Positions 1-6,994 of a stretch of DNA of 64,000 nucleotides are shown in pieces; position 1 is the stretch's first letter, and every line of letters begins with the position of its first letter. Where the stretch lies: assembly GCA_937924775.1 (NCBI GenBank), contig CALDUT010000004.1, forward strand, positions 248,001-312,000, given 5' to 3'. Below the pieces are notes generated by a model. The model saw nothing but the letters and a program-made list of their open reading frames with translations, did no database searches and was not told the origin of the DNA. Origin of the DNA: an uncultured Gemmata sp. (GTDB lineage Bacteria > Planctomycetota > Planctomycetia > Gemmatales > Gemmataceae). A program made the position numbers and the translations under genes.

Positions 1-1866
1 GACCACCCGCTTGCCGGAAAGCAGCCGCACACTCACATTCAAACACAGCACCAGCAGCACCAGAACAAACGCCCCGGCCCACGCAAGGTTCTTCAACTGG
101 TCGTTGGGCTGCGTTGCGAAATCGTAGACATAATACGGTAGCGACGGGGTCCGATCCGACAGCGACCGGGCCACAAATTGTGACCCCCCCGCGGTGAGAA
201 TCAGCGGAGCCGTCTCGCCGGCGATCCGCCCAACCGCCAACAAAACCCCCGTGATGATGGCCGGAAACGCCGCCGGCAGCACCACCTTCAGCACCGTTTG
301 CCGCTGCGTGGCTCCTAAGGCATAGCTGGCTTCCCGCAAGCTGTTGGGGACAAGCCGCATGGCTTCTTCCGCCGAACGAATCACCACCGGCAGCATCATC
401 ACACCCAAAGCGAAGGCCCCTGCCCAGGCGGAGTACCCAAACCCACGATCCCCGGGCTTCAGCCAAAACGGATACACCAAAATGGCATACGCGAACACGC
501 CAATGACGATCGACGGCACATTTCCCAGCATCTCTGCGACAAAACGCACCGGAGGCACCAGAGGATGATTGCGGTATTCGCTCAAAAGAACTGCGGCTAG
601 CAGCCCCACCGGGATGGCGAAGACCGAGGCCAACCCCACCAGCGTGACACTGCCTACGAGAGCGTGGTACAAACCCGGCGGCTGGTCATTGGGGAGATTG
701 GTGAAAAAAGCAAAGGTCACTTGACCAGCCCCTTGGAACGTGATGTAGCCCAAAATCAGAAACAGTGGAATGACAGTCAACGTCTGACAGAGCCACAGGA
801 CCGCCGTCATGATGCGGTTGGCGACGGCGGCCCGTTTCGCAGCACGTTTCGCCCGTAGCGTTTGTTCGTGGCGGTGTACTGCGGGCGTCGTGAGACGGGA
901 ATCATTGAACCCGACCGGGGCTGGCTCTGCGATGGTGATGCCCCGATGAGCATGGGGTTTGGCCATCCAGCGGACGACAACCCGCGCTGTGATATTCATG
1001 ATAAGCGCGATGAGCAGAAGTAACAAACCCAGGGCAATCAGCACACCCCGCTTGGTCACATCGGCCGGGCCGGTTTCGTGCAGTTGCTTGGCGATGAGGC
1101 TGGGGATGGTATCCCCGGTGGCATCGAGGGAAAAATCCAGGTATTGCGCATTGCCGATGACCATTGTCACGGCCATCGTTTCGCCGGCGGCCCGTCCTAA
1201 GGCTAACACACACGCGGCGATGATACCCGGCCGGGCATAGGGGAGCACCACCTTCCCGATGGTCTGCCAGCGGGTGGCCCCCAGGGCCAGAGAGCCTTCC
1301 CGTTGGGACCGGGGAACTGCCTGCATCACGTCGAAGCTCAAGGCGGTGATGTAGGGCAGAACCATGATCGCTAGCACCAGCCCAGCAGCGAGAAGGCCTT
1401 CTCCGGATTGATTCGAGTAACCCAACCATGCGAACGCGGGAGCCAGCCCACGCCGGGCCAGGAATTCCAACGCCCAAAAACCGTAGATGACACTAGGAAT
1501 CGCAGCCAGCAGTTCCAGGAGAAACGATGTCGTCCGCCGTACCCGGGGGTGGGCGATTTCCGACAAACACGCGGCCGCACCCACACCCAGCGGCACCGCG
1601 ATGAGCATCGCAATCACCGACGTCGCCACGGTACCGTAGACAAACAGTAATGCGCCGTAGCTGTTTTCCTTGGGGTGCCAGTCCGCACTCGTCAAGACAC
1701 GCAGTTCACCCAAGCGCGATAAAGCCGGCCACGCCTGGTAAGCCAAAACTGCAATCAGCGCAGCCGCAACGGCAAGGACAAACACCCCTGCGGATTGACT
1801 CAGCCAGCGAAACAGCCGGTCACCCATGGTGAACGACGAACGAGGCACTCGCGAAGGCTTCATCAT
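1..1866 (-). CDS. pstCA: Fused phosphate ABC transporter permease PstC-PstA (C-terminus outside window)
   Basis: Inner-membrane channel of the high-affinity phosphate importer; PstC and PstA are normally two proteins. Reading the minus strand from 1866 there is no stop codon down to base 1, so one frame of at least 622 codons covers both. The first half is PstC-like, ending in an EAA-type loop (GATRWQTIGKVVLP) and several membrane segments. A hydrophilic linker near 960-830 follows, rich in Arg and Ala. The second half is PstA-like, with its own EAA-type loop (GATQRQTVLKVVLP) followed by GRIAGETAPLILTAG. The start is a tandem ATG at 1866/1863; ATG 1827 is an alternative. No clear ribosome site precedes any of them. 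It lies 82 bases downstream of pstS on the same strand, so probably one operon. The gene runs off the window at base 1. Confidence 0.88.
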   Translation of the reverse strand, partial: MMKPSRVPRSSFTMGDRLFRWLSQSAGVFVLAVAAALIAVLAYQAWPALSRLGELRVLTSADWHPKENSYGALLFVYGTVATSVIAMLIAVPLGVGAAACLSEIAHPRVRRTTSFLLELLAAIPSVIYGFWALEFLARRGLAPAFAWLGYSNQSGEGLLAAGLVLAIMVLPYITALSFDVMQAVPRSQREGSLALGATRWQTIGKVVLPYARPGIIAACVLALGRAAGETMAVTMVIGNAQYLDFSLDATGDTIPSLIAKQLHETGPADVTKRGVLIALGLLLLLIALIMNITARVVVRWMAKPHAHRGITIAEPAPVGFNDSRLTTPAVHRHEQTLRAKRAAKRAAVANRIMTAVLWLCQTLTVIPLFLILGYITFQGAGQVTFAFFTNLPNDQPPGLYHALVGSVTLVGLASVFAIPVGLLAAVLLSEYRNHPLVPPVRFVAEMLGNVPSIVIGVFAYAILVYPFWLKPGDRGFGYSAWAGAFALGVMMLPVVIRSAEEAMRLVPNSLREASYALGATQRQTVLKVVLPAAFPAIITGVLLAVGRIAGETAPLILTAGGSQFVARSLSDRTPSLPYYVYDFATQPNDQLKNLAWAGAFVLVLLVLCLNVSVRLLSGKRVV

Positions 1867-1948
1867 GGCACAGGCCGTAGGAACATGAACGTGGCAGACG
1901 CCATCTGGAGGGGACGGCTCCGCCTGAGCTGTTGACACCGACTCTCCG

Positions 1949-3010
1949 CTACTCGAAAACCACGCTCTCGAGCCATTCTTGGGCTTTCTTCGTCAATTCC
2001 GCCGGCAATGGGGCGTAGTGCAATTCGGTGGCGTATTGCTGCCCCTCACTGACGGCCCACTTGAGAAAGTTCACCATGACCGGTCCTTTGTCACGCGGCT
2101 GTTTCTTGAAGAAAATGGCATAACTGGCTCCCACAATCGGATAGGCCTCTTCACCCGCGGCATCGGTAAAAGAAAACGCCAGGGGATGCAGGTTGTACGG
2201 CTCCATATCCTCTTGGGCTTTCATCGCGGCTTCAACGGCCGCCGTGACCGAGCGGGCATCCGGGGCCACCGCTTGGTTGGCCCGGTTGAGGAGTCTCGCG
2301 CAGGGGATGTCGGCGGTTTTGGCATACGCCAGTTCCACATAACCGAGGGTATTGGGAGTTTTCTTAACCGCTTCGGCGATACCATCGTTGCCAGGCTTCC
2401 CCTCGACGCCGGGGGGCCATTTCGGATCTTTGCTGGTCCCGGGGTTTTGGGCGAATTCTGGACTTTTCTTGCTTAAGTACTCCGTGAAAATGCTAGTTGT
2501 ACCGCTGGATTCGTTGCGGCGGAAAGGGGTGATGTCGGCGTTGGGCAGGTTCACCCCCGGGTTGAGAGCGACCAGCCGCGGATCGTTCCACCGGGTGATT
2601 TTGCGCCGATAGATGTCGGCTAATACCTCCCCACTGAGCTTCAATTCAGTCACACCGGGTAAGTTGTACACCACCGCGACCGCCCCCACCGCCACCGGGA
2701 TGTGCAGCACGTCGCCCCCGGCTTTCATCGCTTCCTCGAGTTCCTTCCTGGTCAGGGGGGCATCGGAACAGCCGAACATGAAGTTTTTTGACGTGACGTT
2801 GGTGATGCCATAGCCGGAGCCTTTGGCCAAATAGTCGATCTCGACATTTTTCGCGGCTTTGTAGACCCCCGACCAGCGCTGCATCAGCGGGTTGACAAAT
2901 GTTGCCCCCCCACACTCGATACGCACCACCGACGAACTGCTACCACACCCCCCCGTTGCGATCCCCAACATCCCGATCACTACCAGACTGGTGATCCGCC
3001 ATCGCGCCAT
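1949..3010 (-). CDS. pstS: Phosphate-binding lipoprotein PstS
   Basis: Periplasmic phosphate-binding component of the Pst transporter, 353 residues, a usual length. The N-terminus has a short basic stretch, a hydrophobic core and a lipobox-like TGGC (Cys22), suggesting a lipoprotein. The mature part starts with a typical PstS stretch (GATFVNPLMQRWSGVY). GSGYGI, DAPLT and RRNESSGTT are phosphate-pocket segments of the family. The start at 3010 has GAGGA about 8 bases upstream; that ribosome-site segment lies in a perfect 12-base tandem duplication (3013-3036). It is first in the minus-strand unit with the fused permease and diverges from pstB. Confidence 0.93.
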   Translation of the reverse strand: MARWRITSLVVIGMLGIATGGCGSSSSVVRIECGGATFVNPLMQRWSGVYKAAKNVEIDYLAKGSGYGITNVTSKNFMFGCSDAPLTRKELEEAMKAGGDVLHIPVAVGAVAVVYNLPGVTELKLSGEVLADIYRRKITRWNDPRLVALNPGVNLPNADITPFRRNESSGTTSIFTEYLSKKSPEFAQNPGTSKDPKWPPGVEGKPGNDGIAEAVKKTPNTLGYVELAYAKTADIPCARLLNRANQAVAPDARSVTAAVEAAMKAQEDMEPYNLHPLAFSFTDAAGEEAYPIVGASYAIFFKKQPRDKGPVMVNFLKWAVSEGQQYATELHYAPLPAELTKKAQEWLESVVFE

Positions 3011-3012
3011 GG

Positions 3013-3036
3013 GTTTTCGTCCTCGTTTTCGTCCTC
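3013..3036. repeat. 12-bp tandem duplication over the pstS ribosome-binding site
   Basis: GTTTTCGTCCTC occurs twice without a gap (3013-3024 and 3025-3036). On the minus strand each copy reads GAGGACGAAAAC, so the likely Shine-Dalgarno core GAGGA is present twice upstream of pstS. Only the nearer copy has normal spacing to the start. The rest of the 219-base divergent interval up to pstB holds no Pho box that I can defend. Confidence 0.8.
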
Positions 3037-3229
3037 ATTTTTAGATAACAGCGATGCACAGACAGCCTATCGGCGACGTGGGCCACGAACACACCGCGAA
3101 CTATGAAGGTTGCGTGTGGAAAGTGCGTGGAAAACGGCTCTTCGGCTCCTCATTCGAGCTTTGCGCAATCTTCATAATCTCCTGCTATAAGGGTGTCGGG
3201 CTGTCATAGCTACGAACGTGGGAGGCCGC

Positions 3230-4063
3230 ATGAGTTTGCGATGGACCGAATCGACCGTCGCCGCACCCCTCAGCCGGGGAGAACCGACGCTATCCGCATC
3301 GGTACCAACGAGCGAGAAGTTGGTGGTTCGTCATGTCAACTTTTGGTATGGCCCGAAACAAGCGCTATTCGACGTTTCGCTGACGGTGCCTGAACGCACG
3401 GTCACCGCATTCATCGGCCCCAGTGGCTGTGGAAAAAGCACCCTGTTGCGTCTACTCAACCGGATGAATGACCTGATCGAAGGGGCCCGCCTGAGCGGGC
3501 AAATCCTCCTCGATGGTGAAGATGTGTACGACGCGGCGTGTGATGTCGTCGATCTCCGCCGCCGCGTCGGAATGGTGTTTCAGAAGTCGAACCCGTTTCC
3601 GAAGTCGATTTATGAGAACGTCGCATATGGGCCGCGGATCGCGGGCGAACGCAACCGGCAACGGCTCGATGAAATCGTATCACGGTGCTTGAAACAGGCT
3701 GCATTATGGAATGAAGTCAAGGATCGCCTCGGGGCCAGCGCTTTGGAATTATCCGGCGGGCAGCAGCAACGGCTGTGTATTGCCCGGGCTTTGGCGACCG
3801 ATCCGGAAGTGCTGCTGATGGATGAACCGGCCAGTGCCCTCGATCCCAAAAGCACCCAAGCGATTGAAGACCTTATCAGCGAACTCAAAAAACAGTACAC
3901 GATTGTGATAGTCACCCACAACATGCAGCAGGCGGCCCGCGTGTCCGATCAGACCGCCTTCTTCTTTGAGGGGAAACTTATCGAAGTGGGAGCGACCGAG
4001 CAGATCTTCCGCCATCCGCGGGAAAAACAAACCGAAGACTACATCACTGGTCGCTTCGGCTGA
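3230..4063 (+). CDS. pstB: Phosphate ABC transporter ATP-binding protein PstB
   Basis: Cytoplasmic ATPase that drives phosphate import through the PstC/PstA channel; 277 residues from this start. It has a Walker A motif GPSGCGKST (about residues 63-71), a Q-loop in [12 protein letters not shown], the ABC signature LSGGQQQR, a Walker B motif [10 protein letters not shown] and a switch histidine in [17 protein letters not shown] after Walker A and the ending EDYITGRFG are characteristic of PstB. ATG 3230 is preferred over in-frame GTG 3218 because GGGAGG (3220-3225) sits 4 bases ahead of it. It diverges from pstS. No phoU or phoB-phoR follows; the next gene is a convergent amidohydrolase. Confidence 0.95.
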   Translation: MSLRWTESTVAAPLSRGEPTLSASVPTSEKLVVRHVNFWYGPKQALFDVSLTVPERTVTAFIGPSGCGKSTLLRLLNRMNDLIEGARLSGQILLDGEDVYDAACDVVDLRRRVGMVFQKSNPFPKSIYENVAYGPRIAGERNRQRLDEIVSRCLKQAALWNEVKDRLGASALELSGGQQQRLCIARALATDPEVLLMDEPASALDPKSTQAIEDLISELKKQYTIVIVTHNMQQAARVSDQTAFFFEGKLIEVGATEQIFRHPREKQTEDYITGRFG

Positions 4064-4080
4064 TCCCAGCGAAGGCGACA

Positions 4081-4138
4081 CGGGAATCGTTCCCCGGCGA
4101 CACGGTCTGACCCAAAGCGCAGAAAGGAACGATTCCCG
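4081..4138. terminator. Inverted repeat between convergent pstB and amidohydrolase genes
   Basis: CGGGAATCGTTCC (4081-4093) is exactly complementary to GGAACGATTCCCG (4126-4138), a 13-bp stem with a 32-base loop. It lies between the 3' ends of two convergent genes, so a shared terminator or transcript-end structure is likely. There is no U tract on either side. Confidence 0.5.
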
Positions 4139-4161
4139 AACACCATCTGGGAAATCCCAGG

Positions 4162-5907
4162 TCACTTCGCCGCATAAACGATTTTTCCTCCCACCACGGT
4201 GGCCAAAACCTTGATGTCTTTGATTTCATCCACGGGGCATTTCATCAGGTCGCGATCCAGGACAATGAGATCGCCGAGCTTACCAACTTCCAAGGACCCT
4301 TTGATGTTCTCCTCGTGGTGCAAATAGGCGTTGTTGATGGTGTAGAGACGAATAGCCTGTTCGCGGCTGAGGACCTCGCCGGGTTGATGACGGCCGCCGG
4401 TTTCCAGCCGGCGCGTCACCGCGACCCAGATTCCCAGCCAGGGGCTCCACGGGTTGGTGCTATCAAACGGATCGTAGCGGATCATGTGATCGCTCCCGCC
4501 GCCGATGGTTGTGTAGGCGAGCCACGTTTTATAGGGCTGGAACCAACGCATCCGCTGTTCTCCGAGAACCTTCAGGAGCGTGCCGCCGTCTTTGTAGAGC
4601 CATGCCGGTTGAATATCGGCACAGACGCCCAGACGTTGGCAGCGTTCGAGATTGAGTTGGCTAGGGAAATTGGCGTGGGTGATGCAAAAGCGCCGTTCGT
4701 GAATCGGGGTGATTTTGTTGACGAATTCGTAGGCATCGAGCAGCACATCCATCGCTCCTTCGCCGGCGCAATGGGCAGTCAGTTGCCATTTTCGTTTGGC
4801 GGCTTCCTCCACCACCATTTGCAGTTGTTCGGGTTTGACGAAAAGTAAGCCGCGGTAGTCGTCTTGGGTGATTTGGTAGGTGTCGCCGCGGGGCCAGGGC
4901 TGACGCATGTAGGCGGAACCGTTGAGCATGCCGCCATCGAGAAACAGTTTGATCGGGCCGATGCGAACCCAGTCATCGCCCACCCCAGTGGGCCCGCCCC
5001 GGCCATCGCTGCCAACAAGTTCTTCGAGGCGTTTGATGATGTCTTCGCGGCTGCCGTTGGGGTTGAAACTGCGGGCCACATTAACGCGTACGGTCAATTC
5101 ACCCGCTTTTTGGAGTGCGAGGTACAGATCGAGATGGCTGCGTGGGGCGTTGCGGTCGGCGATGGTCGTGAGGCCATGTTGGTTGTAAAAACTGAAAAGT
5201 TTCTTGATCGCGGCCCGACGTGCTTCGGGTGTAATGTCGCCATCGCCGGGCACGCCCTTCAGCACTCCGTAGGCGTTGCGAAGCATCCCCGTGGGTTCGC
5301 CGGTTTTCTCATCTTTGACGATTTGTCCGGCCGGTGGGTCTTGGGTGTCCTTGGTGATGCCCGAAATCTCCAAGGCTTTGCTGTTGACGATCCCCGCCGG
5401 CCCGGCGTGATACAACACCGGGTGCTTGGGGGCCGCCGCATCAAGTTCGGCCTTGGTGGGGAAGCGGGCTTCTTTCAAGCGGGTGGGGAACCCATAGCGA
5501 ATGACGATCCACTTGCCCTCAGGCAATTCACTAGCACGTTTGTGGATGTAATCGAGAACTTCGGGAATGGACCGCAACACCGGCAGCGGGGCCCCGACCT
5601 CACTCGAAGCCGCCCCCACGGGGTGCGTGTGACTGTCAAACAGTCCCGGCATCACGGTGTGGCCTTGGGCATCCAAAACGCAGGTCTTCTCCCCCTGAAG
5701 CTTCAATACGTCAGCGGTGCGACCGACCGCAACGATTTTCCCTGCGCGGATCGCCACCGCTTCGGCGGTCGAGAATTGCGCATCCACGGTGAGAACGCGA
5801 CCATTGTGAACGATTAAGTCCGCCGGATGGTCTTGGGCCACGACGAGTGAACCGGAGACGGCCAGCAACACGCCAGCCAGCCAAGCGGCAGGGATGAAAC
5901 GCTTCAT
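4162..5907 (-). CDS. Secreted amidohydrolase (YtcJ-like, Amidohydro_3 type)
   Basis: Metal-dependent hydrolase of the amidohydrolase superfamily, 581 residues. A signal peptide (MKRFIPAAWLAGVLLAVSG, cleaved near VVAQ) indicates export. The short N-terminal beta-sandwich (DLIVHNGRVLTVDAQF) leads into the metal-binding DSHTHP. Further ligand segments include LTAHCAGEGAMD and CITHANFPS, and GGSDH carries a C-terminal aspartate. The C-terminus (GKLGDLIVLDRDL) completes the composite fold. The substrate cannot be read from sequence; relatives hydrolyse N-acyl or cyclic amides. ATG 5907 is chosen over GTG 5919 because GGAG lies 6 bases upstream and the signal peptide then starts correctly. It stands alone, convergent with pstB. 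Confidence 0.88.
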   Translation of the reverse strand: MKRFIPAAWLAGVLLAVSGSLVVAQDHPADLIVHNGRVLTVDAQFSTAEAVAIRAGKIVAVGRTADVLKLQGEKTCVLDAQGHTVMPGLFDSHTHPVGAASSEVGAPLPVLRSIPEVLDYIHKRASELPEGKWIVIRYGFPTRLKEARFPTKAELDAAAPKHPVLYHAGPAGIVNSKALEISGITKDTQDPPAGQIVKDEKTGEPTGMLRNAYGVLKGVPGDGDITPEARRAAIKKLFSFYNQHGLTTIADRNAPRSHLDLYLALQKAGELTVRVNVARSFNPNGSREDIIKRLEELVGSDGRGGPTGVGDDWVRIGPIKLFLDGGMLNGSAYMRQPWPRGDTYQITQDDYRGLLFVKPEQLQMVVEEAAKRKWQLTAHCAGEGAMDVLLDAYEFVNKITPIHERRFCITHANFPSQLNLERCQRLGVCADIQPAWLYKDGGTLLKVLGEQRMRWFQPYKTWLAYTTIGGGSDHMIRYDPFDSTNPWSPWLGIWVAVTRRLETGGRHQPGEVLSREQAIRLYTINNAYLHHEENIKGSLEVGKLGDLIVLDRDLMKCPVDEIKDIKVLATVVGGKIVYAAK

Positions 5908-6327
5908 AAGGAACTCCACAAACCGTGTTAGGGGCGAATCCTGGCCTCATCATCACCTCCGACTGGTCGCTCGGCAACAGGTCGGATTGTCAATCTCGCG
6001 CAGGAGAAGCGGTTCCGCCCGACCCGGGTCTTTTGGGGTCGGCAATCCCAGCACAAAGAGGTTACGTCCTGGAAGAAAATGTTGTTGGTTCGGATGACGA
6101 ACGAAACTTTCACCGCGGCGATGGTGTTGGATGTCGCGGAGGCAGTGGTTGATCCCATACTCGCGATGACCCCCCTGGGGCATTTGTGAGAGAATTATGA
6201 GAAAATACGGCGGTGCTTGTTCCTCCCGAACGCTCTGCCTACCATCTCCTCCGCGTTGACCTTCCAATGTTGGTGGATCGCTCGCACAAACCGTATCCAC
6301 CCCTCACTCTGTTTCGGAGCTACTGCG
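5908..6327. other. Intergenic region between two divergent secreted-protein genes
   Basis: 420 bases between the amidohydrolase and the small secreted protein. It should contain two divergent promoters. I see no convincing -35/-10 pair, repeat or RNA gene in it. Confidence 0.5.
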
Positions 6328-6648
6328 ATGCGTAAGATGTTGCTGGCCCTGTTCGCGCTCGTCTTCATGGCGGGTTTGGTTGTCGCCGTCGACGTGACGG
6401 TCGTCAGCTACGATAAGGACAAGAAGGAATTGAAGGTGAAAGAAGGCGAAAAGGAAAGCACCTACAAGATTACCGACAAGACCAAGTTCACGGTGGAAAT
6501 CAAGAACGAAGCGAAAGAAGCCAACTACGAAACATTTGAAAAACGCGTCACCAATCCCAAGGCCAAGAACGTCAAGCTGAACATCACCACCGATGGCGAT
6601 ACCATCACTGAAGTGAAGTGGAAAGTCGGCGCCGGTAAAGGTAAGTGA
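6328..6648 (+). CDS. Small secreted lysine-rich beta protein, function unknown
   Basis: A 106-residue protein with a clear signal peptide (MRKMLLALFALVFMAGLVVA) and a mature part of about 86 residues rich in Lys, Glu, Val and Thr. Alternating polar/hydrophobic strands (VTVVSYDKDKKELKVKEG, STYKITDKTKFTVEIK) suggest a small beta-barrel or sandwich. It has no cysteines and no enzyme motif. Small exported proteins of this appearance are familiar in planctomycete genomes but I know of no function. ATG 6328 is chosen because GGAG (6316-6319) sits 8 bases upstream and the signal peptide begins there. It is monocistronic, followed by a strong terminator. Confidence 0.8.
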   Translation: MRKMLLALFALVFMAGLVVAVDVTVVSYDKDKKELKVKEGEKESTYKITDKTKFTVEIKNEAKEANYETFEKRVTNPKAKNVKLNITTDGDTITEVKWKVGAGKGK

Positions 6649-6672
6649 TCGCGGCTACTGCAGAAAAACCCC

Positions 6673-6702
6673 ACACCCGGTTGAACGACCGGGTGTTTTT
6701 TT
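6673..6702 (+). terminator. Rho-independent terminator after the small secreted protein
   Basis: ACACCCGG (6673-6680) and CCGGGTGT (6689-6696) form an 8-bp stem with an 8-base loop, followed by a T run to 6702. Confidence 0.85.
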
Positions 6703-6934
6703 CGCTACACGCGAATTCTCATCTCTCATCAAAATCCATCTGCCGTGTGACTGTCCGAAAAGCCGACAACCGGACAAATCGGTTACAACGATTGTAGCGA
6801 TTTCTTTGGTTGGCGCTTTTGACTCCGCCGGGTTGTCCTCTAGAGTTCTGCCAAGCCGGAAAGCACTCGCACTTGCTCCGGTTTTTGGCTGATCCCGTCC
6901 CACGAAGAACCGAACTCGCAATCGGCTCGGCGTG

Positions 6935-6960
6935 TAGTGGTTGCCCTTAGTGGTTGCCCT
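6935..6960. repeat. 13-bp perfect tandem duplication upstream of the metzincin gene
   Basis: TAGTGGTTGCCCT is repeated exactly (6935-6947, 6948-6960), 35 bases before the gene start. The rest of the 6703-6994 interval shows nothing else I can name; it should hold the promoter of the protease gene. Confidence 0.75.
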
Positions 6961-6994
6961 CGGTTTCAACCCGCCCCCTGTGGAGAGACTCGGA

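Noticed and set aside
902-1477. 191-codon minus-strand frame rich in Arg, Gly and His
   Set aside because: It overlaps the PstC part in another frame, has no recognisable domain, and the overlapping frame shows clear permease motifs.
3200-3212. CTGTCATAG resembling half a Pho box
   Set aside because: No second half-site at the 11-base spacing, and it lies too close to the pstB ribosome site to be a convincing activator site.
4864-5817. 317-codon plus-strand frame opposite the amidohydrolase
   Set aside because: Antisense shadow of a gene with clear catalytic motifs; the frame itself shows no domain.
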